The notes beneath the pieces are model-generated. The model was not told the origin of the DNA. It was given only the letters and a program-made list of their open reading frames with translations, and did no database searches. A stretch of 64,000 nucleotides of DNA from positions 3,226,001 to 3,290,000 of the forward strand of contig NC_088304.1 in assembly GCF_032854445.1 (NCBI RefSeq), in the 5' to 3' direction. The first letter of the stretch is position 1, and every line of letters begins with the position of its first letter. Below are positions 1 through 11,200 of this stretch, in pieces. A program made the position numbers and the translations under genes. This DNA is from Liolophura sinensis (Eukaryota; Mollusca; Polyplacophora; Chitonida; Chitonidae).

Positions 1-213
1 AATTTTAGTTTTTATGGATTTTCACAAGTTACTGGAATGGGTTTATTGCTATTCTTTATGCTTTTTTATGGGATTTGATCTGTAAACCATTAGGAACTTC
101 AACTAAAAGGCCTTTCATGGAAGAAACCATTTAGTATGATTATAGTGGTGTAACAGAGAAAATTATAAAATGTCTCAAAATTTATTGACATCATTCTCTT
201 CCTTTGATTTCAG

Positions 214-322
214 GAAATGTGACAAAACCTGTGACTCATGGAGAGTTTGAGTTTTGTGATCTGGCAATAGATCTGCACGAGGAATTCAACAAATCTGCTT
301 CTTTATCAGAATTTTCTGCCAG
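214..322 (+). CDS. Penultimate exon of the unidentified gene
   Basis: The exon encodes 'NVTKPVTHGEFEFCDLAI' and continues to Ser-Ala-Arg. It has AG at 212-213 and a GT donor at 323. It enters with two bases of a codon and leaves with two. Confidence 0.55.
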
Positions 323-1344
323 GTATGCCCGTGTTGTAAATGCAATGTGGTGTCAATATAAAGCTGTATTGGTATCAGTACTAAGCTGTTTTGGTGTAAA
401 TACCAAGCTGTTTTGGTATAAAATAATGAGCTGTTTTGGTGTAAATACTAAGCTGTTTTGGTGTCAGTACTAAGCTGTTTTGGTGTAAATACCAAGCTGT
501 TTTGGTATAAAATAATAAGCTGTTTTGGTGTAAATACTAAGCTGTTTTGGTGTCAGTACGAAGCTGTTTTGGTGTGAATACTACTAACCTGTTTTGGTGT
601 GAATACTACTAACCTGTTTTGGTGTGAATACTACTAACCTGTTTTGGTGTCATTACTAAGCTGTTTTGGTGTAAATACTAAGCTGTTTTGGTATCAATAC
701 TAATTTGTCACAGAGCACCTGTTAAATTTTGATTGAGAAATTTAGGATATGCCACACAGTTATTAACAAGATGCTTGTTTTTGCCTCATCTGGACCCAAA
801 AGATGGTGGCTCGAGTTCTATCTTGGACGCTGAAATTTGTTAAAATTCTCGTCTTCGCCTGTGAGCATCGGTGACCTGGTGGTTAGGGCACCATCCATTC
901 TTTGCGACGTTTATAATACCTTGTCTTTATGGATTACAATACTCTTTGATTCTGCTCTTTATAGAATCCTTTATTTATGGTATCAAGTGGTTAATTAGTT
1001 TCTCAACAGCTCTTGATTTTTACATTTCTAGTCGTAAAGTAACTCAGTTTTTATGATATTTGTCTTTTATATGATACTATGTAATAACAGCTGAATATTA
1101 AAGTGGCATGGGTGCCAATGGGATTCTGTGAATCCTATTTTAACAAATATCTCTTTGCTCCTCCCACAGGACTCATCGAGCCAGTATTTACGCCCACCGG
1201 AGTGTCAATCACGAAGTCTACTTCCAGTCCACCAACAAGTTCCGTCAACCCGCCGGCCTCCCAAACCCGAAAGACGTGTTGTTTTCCCTCGATCAAGTGG
1301 CTCAGAAGAAATTGTACAGGAACCACAATATTACACTGGTCTAA
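214..1344 (+). CDS. C-terminal two exons of an unidentified protein-coding gene
   Basis: Two exons join in one frame. The first is 214-322, after 'gatttcag' and before 'gtatgc'; the second is 1170-1344, after 'ctcccacag', ending at TAA. The splice is phase 2 (AG|G, Arg). The joined 93 residues are hydrophilic with no visible membrane segment and end in 'YRNHNITLV'. A recognisable stretch is 'YFQSTNKFRQPAGLPNPKDV'. The composition (mixed charged residues, no low complexity) and the clean junction argue for a real gene that begins left of the window. I do not recognise the family and assign no function. The intron holds a 22-bp array beginning within about 30 bases of the donor. Confidence 0.6.
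335..705 (+). repeat. 22-bp tandem array in an intron
   Basis: Units resemble 'aagctgttttggtgtcagta' plus two bases, about 16 copies with variants (taaatac, gaatactact). The array starts roughly 15-30 bases after the donor of the exon ending at 322. I see no similarity to that exon. Confidence 0.85.
1170..1344 (+). CDS. Terminal coding exon of the unidentified gene
   Basis: The exon follows a pyrimidine-rich acceptor. It reads 57 residues to TAA at 1342-1344 in the frame dictated by the previous exon. The two other open frames here (1103-1507 and 1128-1418) do not continue that splice and are shadows. Confidence 0.55.
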
Positions 1345-2090
1345 CACAACCGAGGTGCTGTTTTTGTGTATATGTTATGTATCCCATAACCGATTTTCTA
1401 GGAAACATCACACTTTGAAAAAGTTTAAGGTATTTGAGGTCACAAATTATTTTTCTATCATAAGAGCTATTTTTATCTGCGCTGAGCGATTTTTAGCCAT
1501 ATTATAGTAAAATGAGATATCATATGGGCTGTTTTTATCTGCTGCGAGCTACTTTTAGCCGTATGAAAGTATTTTGGCTATGGTATACATGTAAGTGTCT
1601 GTGCGCTTGAGTGTCAGGTATTTTTATAGCCATGTGAAAGTATTTGGCTACAGTATATACACAAGTGAGTATGTGTGCCTGTTTTCTTATTAAACTTAAT
1701 GAGAAGATTTTTGCCCACATTTTCATACAGTGTATGAACACTAAGCATTTCCTGCCTTAGTGTTCATACACAACATTATATCACCAATATAGAATATCAA
1801 TCATTGACAAGACAGGAGATGTTTCGATCTCTAGGTGTCAAACGAGTTAACAAGCAAGCAAAGTATATAAAAGCTAAACTTGTGTTAAAACGAACAAGGA
1901 CTAATAAAAATTACAGGAGATGTACGCGACTGTTTTTTAATGCCACACATAAATTTTTCACTGAAGTATATAGAATAGCTGGCAATGACGAGAGGAGATG
2001 TGACTTCTTTCATTGAATTTTTTTAACGCAAAGTTTTTCCCTGAAATATTTACAGTAGCTGTCATTTTTGTGAGTGGAGGAAAGTTGTGT
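1345..2090. other. 3' flank of the first gene, no further gene seen
   Basis: Presumed 3' UTR and flank. It contains two loose copies of a motif with 'agccatatgaaagtattt' character near 1555 and 1630. I see no coding exon and cannot place a poly(A) site. Confidence 0.4.
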
Positions 2091-2094
2091 GCCC

Positions 2095-2535
2095 TGGGTA
2101 AACCACCAACCTTTGGCAAGTTACAAAATTTCCCATGTGTGACACATGCGACCTGCTTGCCATATCAGTGGAAGGCATGTGGCTTTCAATGGAGGTTAGA
2201 GTGTGGGCAAAGGGCCCAGTGAGTCTCACTAAGGCCGCTCAAACAATGAGAGCAGGCGATCTAGAAATCTTCCAACTCCACAGCAATTTAGTGGGATGAA
2301 GGTAACTAAACAACACTGATAACTGCCTGATACAGTGTGTTTGGGGAGCAAGTTCAAGTCCAGAAAATGCTCACTTCCTCTCCGGTCGCATATGGGAAGG
2401 GCAGCCAGTAATCTGCAGATGGTCATAGTTTTCTCAAGGGCTCTACTTGGGATCCTCTCGCCATAATGCTGGACACTGTCGTATAAGTGAAATATTCTTG
2501 AGTATGACCTAACACTCCAATCAAATCAGATAAAA
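2095..2535 (+). mobile_element. SINE fragments (tail type 1)
   Basis: 2095-2165 carries the 'ggtaaaccaccaacctttgg' body segment also found reversed near 7000 and forward near 49015. 2345-2535 carries 'gttcaagtcc' (B-box-like), a body, then 'gtataagtgaaatattcttg' and a caatcaaat tail. Two nested or adjacent insertions are likely. Confidence 0.7.
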
Positions 2536-4785
2536 CCTAATTATCTGATCATTTACATCTTTTTGTGCACCCTGCAGTAATATGTTATACGTACAATTAT
2601 ATTTGCATGAATGTTTTGTGGAAAGATCAGATTTAAAGAAAGAACATGCAAAAATTTGATATGGTGTTACACTTTTTTTTTGACTTGGTTAAATGGTAAA
2701 ATGTTTGGGTTATATGATGGCTGGACCATGTTGATAAGGTATGGTACTAAATTAATATAATATCTAAAATCTTAAAATAAAAATAAGTTTTTTAATGATT
2801 TTTCTACTTTATGATTACTTCATATTTATGATTTTTCCCTTTTAAATTTACATATTCACTGTATAAGGACTTTCAGTTCTTATTCCTATTCACAGGACAT
2901 TTGTCTTATGTTAAATGACATGGTTTTCATATTTGGTGTATTTGAAGGCATAATGTCTGAAGTGGATGTTTATTCTACAGATGACAAATAAGCACTACTG
3001 TATTTACTGTAATTTAGAAATGGCATACAAGGGAGTACCAAATAACATGCAGTTTTAGAGTTACTTTTTATTTTATAGTGATGACAAAATACATGTTTGT
3101 TACATTTAAGAAACTCACAGGATCATCTTTATAAAGAGGTGAAAACTATGGTGATGATGTGTGATAATTTAATAATTTTACTTGTGACCCAAGTCCATAT
3201 GAAGAAAATTTAATTTCGCTTGAAGCTCCAGCAAACATATATGCTGTTATTTGTGCATTTATTTATCTGATTATTAACAAAGTACCATTTTGGTACTGAA
3301 GAATGGGTGCAGGGAAGTGGATATCTGGACCACATTGATGTACAAACCCGGTTGTCCATTGAGCAAGGAGTTAACTAGGTTGAATCCTGAGCTATTGCTA
3401 GTTTGGTTGCATTTTTAAAGGCAAAGAAAACACAAAAAAAAACAACTATATGTCAAGCGAAAGACCACTTAAAACTGTCCAAGAAAATAGTTCGATTTAT
3501 TTTTTTAGAAGTAAAATGGTTTAAAAGGATGACATCTACAGTAGTCTGTAGTGAACCAGAGGGTACCAGTGATTTCACACCCATATTTTGCTTGGACGAA
3601 TGTATTCATAAATCTATATGTAAATGCAGTTTCAGTTTCAGAAGTCTGTGTGTTAAGTGGCAAAAAGCTGATGTGACGTCACTGGTTCCAGCATTGTCAG
3701 AAGTGCCACCTTAGAATCCAGACTTACAAATGCACTTAACTAGGCTGATAAATTTCCCGAAAAAATAACTGTTTTTATAGACTATGTTTACAATGGTTTT
3801 TCATCTGGCATATACTTCATGTTAGTGTTTTCTTTCGTTAAGTCATGAGGATTATCAGGTACTTGACAAAGGTCAGCAGTTTACTCAGCTACATGTAGAT
3901 TCATTTTCCCTCACATACATGTATGTTACTCCCACACATGCATGTATTTTACTCCCAAATATACCGGTATTTTACTCATGACTGTGAATTTACCATGGCT
4001 ACATGTATATGTCCCAAACCCAGACATATGTATTGTAATGGATTCAGTTTTTGAGCATTTTGATGAGAGAATCAGAGGTAGTGCTGTTCCATTTTGTGTT
4101 CAAGCCGGAAAAATCTCACTGAAGTCAACTGTGGGCGCCAGTTAATGAACTTGGTTGTTTAGTAGATAAGAGGTAACACATTTTCAAAACACAAATATGC
4201 GAAGTGAAAGTCAACTTTGCTTTCCAAAAGCAGGACGCAAGAATTTGAATGGACAAACAGCAGATGGATTAGAATTGTTGATTATTTTTATTGATTATTA
4301 TTATTTTTTTTACATCAGATCTAGTCTTAATGTGACAAGTGAAGGAAGTGTCAATGGAGCGATTGGGCGTACACGCTGGAAAACATTTTTCTGTGCAATT
4401 GAAAATTGTCTTCAGAATCTGTGAAGTGGAAAAGTTAAATTTTTACCCGTGGTGAATGTTGTTCTCTTCTATCCAGAAGGAGTTTAGTGTTCACGTTGTT
4501 CATCTGTCTCTTTAAATCTAATTCTACCAATAGGTGCTTACAGTATGATTGAATAGGTTAAATTCTTGCATGATTATTTCACAATTTTATTTCAAAATAA
4601 ATATTTTTCGTGTGACAGTTATGCCTCAGAGCAATAAAACTGTACAAAAAATGTGTTGAGCTTTGTGCTTTTAATATAGAATTTTGCTGCCGCAGAAATA
4701 AATCTGTGTTTGTTGACTGAGCTTTGGTGTCACTGGCATAATAAAAACATTCAAGACCTTACATCCTGTGTCATTACCGTTTTCT
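2536..4785. other. AT-rich intergenic stretch without recognisable genes
   Basis: About 2.2 kb with short random open frames only. I find no splice-supported exon, RNA gene or array. Confidence 0.4.
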
Positions 4786-4787
4786 TG

Positions 4788-5145
4788 TAATTGGCAGAGT
4801 AGTTAACATGCTGGCGCACCACATTGCTCAGGAACCTCTCGGCAATGTGGTTGTTGTAAGTTCAAGTCCTGCTTTAGCTGGCATCCTATCTGGTTGTACT
4901 TTAGACATGCTGGGTCATAACCGTTTTTCCTCTGAATGGCAGAGTGGTTAACGTGTCAGTGTATAACATTGCTCAGGAGCCTCTTGCTGTGAGTTCAATT
5001 CCAGCTTAAGTTGGCTTCCTCTCTGGTCGTATGTGGGAAGGTCTACATGTACTCACAACCTGTGGATGGTTGTGGGTTCCCACTGGGCTCTGTTCAGATT
5101 CATCCCACCATAATGCTTGTCACCGATGTGTAAGTGAAATATACT
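4788..5145 (+). mobile_element. Two adjacent tRNA-derived SINE copies
   Basis: 4788-4925 has only the tRNA-like head ('cagagtagttaacatg', then 'gttcaagtcctg') and lacks a tail. 4928-5145 repeats the head ('cagagtggttaacgtg') and continues through the 'ccataatgctt' and 'gtaagtgaaatat' tail motifs. The arrangement suggests partial tandem duplication or two insertions. Confidence 0.75.
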
Positions 5146-5364
5146 TAATCCATCTCTGGTGTTATAGGTCTGGGGCTGATTCCACGAAGCCATTTCTAAC
5201 TTAGGTCAAAATTTGAAATACAATCTGAAACCTTGTCTTGGGACTTTAGAAATTAAAATTTTGTCCCCCACATTATTGTTGTCTTAAGACATGTCCAAAT
5301 TTTAACTTCCAGTAACACAAATCATACAGAGTTTTTTAATTTTGACTTAAGTCAGGATTTTTTG

Positions 5365-5570
5365 CCCGTTTTCAGCTAGGTACCTCCCCGTTCTCAGCTA
5401 GGTACCTGCCCATTCTCAGCTAGGTACCAAATTGTTAAGGGAAGGCAATGTAGCTCATTCTCAGCTAGGTACCAAATTGTTAAGGGAAGGCAATGTAGCC
5501 CATTCTCAGCTACGTACCTCCCCGTTCTCACCTAGGTACCGAATTTTTAAGGGAAGGCAATGTAGCCCAT
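5365..5570 (+). repeat. Tandem repeat with 'ctcagctaggtacc' core
   Basis: The short 'ttctcagctaggtacc' core recurs about seven times. The longer unit (about 45 bp, including 'gttaagggaaggcaatgtag') recurs three times. Confidence 0.8.
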
Positions 5571-5809
5571 TTTCAGAGCCCAATCTTCTGCATTTTTTAA
5601 ACGCCACATTTTGATTAATTCTGATTGATTCATCCACTTTATGGGGATGTTTGATTAATTTCTTCTTAGAATAACTTAAGTAGATAGAAAAAAAATATAA
5701 TTTTCAGGCCTTTATGTGCTTCCTAAAAGGCAATTTTTCCATAAAAATACAGTATATTTGTAAATTTAAAATGCTAAATAAGGATAACATAAATCATATT
5801 TAAGTATGT

Positions 5810-6035
5810 CTACACTAACACACCTGCAACGTCCGCACTAACATACCTGCAACGTCCGCACTAACATACCTGCAACGTTCACACTAACATACCTGCAAAG
5901 TTCGCACTAACACACCTGCAACATCCACACAAACACACCTGCAACGTCCACACAAACACACCTGCAACGTCCACGCTAGCATACCTGCGATGTCCACACT
6001 AACACACCTGCAGCGGCCACACTAACATACATGCA
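5810..6035 (+). repeat. 23-bp tandem array
   Basis: About nine units like 'actaacatacctgcaacgtc' plus three bases. Confidence 0.85.
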
Positions 6036-6489
6036 TGTCACATTTCAATGTTTAACAATGACTTCCATTTATTTTCATAAGTGTGATGCTCTTGGAATAA
6101 ATGATCAATATACAAAGTACAAGACGATCGGGTCATACATGTGTATCTTAAAAAAAAAAAAAACAATAACAACAATTATCATCTATGGGTAACAAGCATA
6201 TATAGAGATAAAACTACATGTATATGTATGGATTTGATAAGTATTTCACTCTTTTAATGCTAGACAATTTCATTGATGTAAGAAACTGGAAAGCCTGAAC
6301 TGAACACATACCACTGACCTCTGTTATAAACTACCCGATGTTGACTCCAAGGCTTTACCCAATGAGCCACCTCAATACCATACTGGTGAAATGCAAGCTA
6401 TTGACAAAATTCATGCAAGACCACACAAACTGCTTCAAACATCTACAGTAGAGGCTGCATGAATCTTGAAAATTATCTGTCTAATGTAA

Positions 6490-6565
6490 CGGTAAGTGAG
6501 CAAGTGCTTGGGGTTTAACATCCTACTTAACAATTTCTCAGTCATATGATGATGTGCAACAGGGT
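6490..6565 (-). mobile_element. SINE tail fragment (tail type 2)
   Basis: 'gcttggggtttaacatcc' followed by 'cagtcatatgatga' matches the 3' end of the fuller element at 10738-11092, read on the minus strand. Confidence 0.6.
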
Positions 6566-6817
6566 GATATATAAACGCTATCTACCTCCAGGCTGGAGGA
6601 AATTTCCCTTTAGTGGTAGAAGAGTGCACTCAGAACCCAGAGTTTGCTAACTCAAATCCCTTGCTGGTAGGCCCGTCACACTAAGTTTGGAATTCAAACG
6701 ATATTCAAACAATGATTGAACTCCAGCACAATAGAGCTTCCCGCCTGAAGTAACTGGGCCGAAGTTGTGTTGTCCTGTCTTAGCGATGAAAATTTGTGAG
6801 CACACAGAAAATTATGA

Positions 6818-7062
6818 TTTGATTTATTTGATTGGTGTTTTACGCCAAAGAATATTTTATGGGGCCATAGTGAATATCAGCTGTCAATGACGCTGTTGAG
6901 GCAATTTGCATACTCTTCTTTGTTGAAGATCACTAATGTCTTCCATAAAATTAATAGGGTGTGCAATTCGTTAAGTCACACGTGGGAAGTTCATCTGTAA
7001 CTTGCTAAATGTAGGTGGTTTACCTTCAGCACTCTGGATTCCTCAACCCACAGAACTTATTG
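6818..7062 (-). mobile_element. SINE copy, reverse orientation (tail type 1)
   Basis: It begins with the reversed tail 'ttatttgattggtgtttta' and continues into a body with 'cacgtgggaag', 'aacttgctaaatg' and 'ggtggtttacc'. That body is shared with 2095-2165 and 49015-49060. Confidence 0.7.
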
Positions 7063-8105
7063 CTATCCTATAATCGAAAATTTGAGTATTTTTTACATTA
7101 CAAAAGAATGAGATGACTAAGTATATTAAACATGGTACCGGCAGGCAGAAATGTCTTATAACTGCCTCAAAAAACAGCCCACCTTACAGGTCGAGATACT
7201 AACCAACAGCACACATAAAATGGTTCATCATTCATATTAGGCTAAAAAAAAAATAAAAAACATATTTAATATATCATGTTATTGTTATAATAATTTAAAA
7301 CTTAAAAACTTGGAGAGACAAGGATAGATATGCCATGGAATACATACTTTTCTTGCAATGGCACAGCAGAATTGTGGATTCGCTCTGTTTCACCAGTGTC
7401 ATAAAATTTTATGCAGGTCAATTATACCATTTTTGAAATTTTTTTCTTCTTTGTCTAAATTTCCTGAAATAACCTAATAGAGCTATGAAATGATGTCACA
7501 GGACAAAGGAACATCTAACTGTTGTTTTGGTGAATGCTGCAGAACCTCAAAACCAAATGTCGACAGAAAGTATGTACCTTAAGTAACCTAAAAGTCTGAC
7601 CACAAAAGAGCATTTTTGGAGACAAATAAATGCATAAGGTATTACTTCTGATGATAAATTTACATTTTCCCAGTTGGATATCATCCTACCATCCAAACAT
7701 CTCACAAAGCATCTTTCTAAAATCAATAAAATTCCCAGAATCTGGAAAAATGAGCAACTTAGTCATGAACGAAACTATAGGTCATTTAGGATATAATATG
7801 ATTACAATAACTTATGGGGTTATTTAGTATCAACTGTGAGCAGTTTTGAGCCAGAACACATTCACATCTCTCTCAGCAAAGCAGCCTTTTGGAATGCAGA
7901 TATGGTTACCCGATACTGCTAGTAATGACTTCAATTTGATCATCAGAAACGGCTTTTTTGTTTCACAAGACAGAGTTACTACCCTTTGAAGGGGACTATG
8001 AGCTTTCTGGAAACTTAAAATATATTCATGGATATATATAGACTTGCATAGCTTACTCATCATGGACAAATTATTGAGTTAAAACTTCCTTTTGATAGTC
8101 TATCA
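7063..8105. other. 3' flank of TANGO2-A
   Basis: AT-rich region downstream (minus sense) of the TANGO2-A stop codon, presumably including its 3' UTR. Unlike copy B, no tandem array follows the stop. No further gene is seen. Confidence 0.4.
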
Positions 8106-8241
8106 TTATGAGTCCAGTTGCATCTTGAAGCTGTGCCGTGAAGTTATCCACTGGATAGATTCTGCTTCCACAGGCGTCTTTAGAGTTTTTTCGATGTATT
8201 CTGCATTTCCATCTGAATCTATCAGTATGACTGTCATCGTT
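8106..8241 (-). CDS. TANGO2: TANGO2-A exon 7 (terminal coding exon)
   Basis: It encodes 'TMTVILIDSDGNAEYIEKTL' and ends 'HSFKMQLDS' at TAA (8106-8108). It is nearly identical over its central part to exon 7 of copy B, unlike the other shared exons. Confidence 0.92.
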
Positions 8242-11200
8242 CTGTTCAAATAAGGCAAAAGACAAGAATTAACATAAAAAACAACAACTAACATCACAAA
8301 CAACAACTGTAAACAACTATCATCACTCTGAATCAGGAGAGTCACATCACTTTGTAATTAATTTTATATTGTGAAGAACTCGATACCATAGATGTATAAT
8401 GGCACTTTAGTGTCAAGAAATTGTGAACGGTATCTGTAGGCAGAGGGCCGGACACTGATGGTGGCCCCTGCTCTCTGAGACCTACCTGGTGCCATATCTG
8501 TTAGCAGGGGACCAGACATTAATGGCGGCCAGCTGTTGTCTGAGATCTTCAGGTAAATTTTTACCCTCATTGTCCAGCTGCTCATCTGGAAGGTGTCTGA
8601 CAAGTAAAGATAATTTTCTCTCATTGCCGTAAATTTCAGACTACAATGGTAACTATAAAACATTTATTCTTCATTACAACACACAATTCAAAACAGTCAC
8701 AAAATGAACTGTGGGAGATCCAATTGTGTCCACCCTACCACCGTATCCTTTCAACCTTTTTGCTTTTCTTCCCTGAAGATTTAGTGATTTATTTATTTAT
8801 ATCTGGTTGGCATTTTACTTATATATCACAGCTAGCATGGCGGTGGGAGGAAACTGGGCAGAGCCCAGGGGAAACCCACGGCTACTCACCTTAAATTTTG
8901 TTGAAAAGGGATAGGCTGGCCCAAAACTCCAACTTTATTGGTAACTTGTCATGGTGAAGCCTCATACCAAGTGTCAATTTAATATGAAAACTTTTTACGA
9001 ATCATATGGACATTTATCGACATACAAAACTGAAACAAGACATTACTATAATTTTGTCGAAAAATGATGAAACAACCCAAAATTTGATAATAAACATTAA
9101 CTCATCATGGTAGAACCATATTCCAAAGTTCAACTCAATATGATGCACCATTGCCAAAAAAAAAAAAATCCAGAAACCTGTTTACTGATGGACTGACAGA
9201 CAGACAAAATTTTGATTTTGGAAACAAAATTAAATTGGTTGGATTGGAAAATTTAGGGTTTCACACAAAGAATTTTATCATTCTACACCTAATAATGCCA
9301 TCCGAATATGCTTGCAAACAGGCTTGAAGAATTACTGTACTAACATATATTGCCCTTATAATGATAAGGCAAATAAAGTTGATAATGACACCACCACCCC
9401 AACCCCCCAACACCCCTTACCTAAAAAAACAGTGTACACGTACAAATAATATGAGAATGCTCCATATCTGGAAGAAAGCCAGAAAGAAAACATGATGTCT
9501 TACTTTGACTTGTCTGACAATAGCTGAAATAACTCCTCCAACAGCTTCTCCTTCTTGTCAGTTGTTCCATTTGCTTCCACTATTTTTTTGAAGGCAGCTT
9601 TTCCAACTTCCACTTTTTTCCACGCAGGCTTGTGTCTACAGTTTCCAAAACCGTGATAACCTTGAGGAATTGGGGGGAAAAAAAGACAACTGTTTGAATG
9701 TATTGGCAGATATATATGTATGGATGCTGCGTTCATTATGGCATTTAAAAAGTCACTCTAAAATGGTTAAACCTTCCCGTCAATCTGCCAGCAACTTGCA
9801 GATGGTTGTGGGTTTGCCCAGCATCGTACAAATATTCATTGGGAACCGTGTAAAGCAACCAGTCAAGTAAATAGTCATAAACATTCCAGCCTAAATACAC
9901 AATAATGCCTTCAGAATAAGCTTGAATACACACCTTGCAAACATGAAAAAAGGTTGAAGAATTACAGTAAGTAGGCGAATGATCACTGCTGTAGCGAATG
10001 ATCACTGCTGTAGCGAATGATCACTGCTGTAGCGAATGATCACTGCTGTAGCGAATGATCACTGCTGTAGCGAATGATCACTGCTGTAGCGAATGATCAC
10101 TGCTGTAGCGAATGATCACTGCTGTAGCGAATGATCACTGCTGTAGCGAATGATCATTTGCAATCAGAAGATATAGGTTCAATCCCATACTTGGATCTAG
10201 AATTTCTCTGCTTCCATTTTACTCCTTAGGCAGTTAGCCTTTCACCAATAAGACGCGCATGTATGACATCTACTTGTTCATGACATTGTAGAGTGCCTGT
10301 TGCTCACCTAAGGCCCATGGTGGGGACCAGACACGCCAGACTGCCTCCCATCATACAGCTGATCAACTTTTCAGTCAGTATAGCACTGAGTAAGAATCAA
10401 AGTCATTATTACAGGGATCTACTGCCAACGTTGAAACAATGTCCTGTTATTTCGGACACCATCTACCTAAAGCTGAGACTACCAGACGTAGTATCGAATG
10501 TTCAGTTTTATCCGAGGTTACCCTTCGACCACCAAATCACTCAAGTCGTTGTATTTATAAAGCCTGATTTTTTGAGCCTGTTACCTCCCATTGTTGTCTA
10601 GACGATGAGAAATGTTCAGCAAACTTGAAATGTCAAACATGGCACTGCGTAGTAATTATGCGATCCACAGAGTAACTGTTTTGCCGTACAGATTTTTGGG
10701 AATTACAAATATTTTATAAAATGTTATTGATAGAAAGGGTGAGTTAGTGCTCGGGGTTTAACATCGTGATTAACAATTTTCCAGTCATATGAGGACAAAG
10801 GAGTCCTTAGAGTGCATGTAATGACTGCCTCTGCAGGACAGATTTCCACTGTTCCTTTATCTAGTGCTGATCCACTGGAACGACTTACCGAAGGCAAGTA
10901 AGCCACCCCACCTAATCCATTATACTGATACAGGTCATCCAGTCCTGTATGCTATACCCTGGATGCTGAATGCCAAGCGGGGAAGTTACATCTATCTCTT
11001 TGAAAGTCTTAGGTGTGACCCCTCCCAGGATTGACCCTGGATCTACCTCTCCCGAAGTGGACACTCTACTAACTGAGCTATTGGGGTCAGTCGATGGAAT
11101 ATAAGATTGTATTTGGTTTACTAGACCTTCAATTCTATTTCAATCTCTAATATTGTTTACATGTGCGATCGATGAGCAAACATTGCATTGAGGGAATCTT

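Noticed and set aside
871-1056. 61-codon hydrophobic open frame
   Set aside because: It lies in the intron of the first gene, has no splice support or homology, and its AT-rich sequence readily gives such frames.
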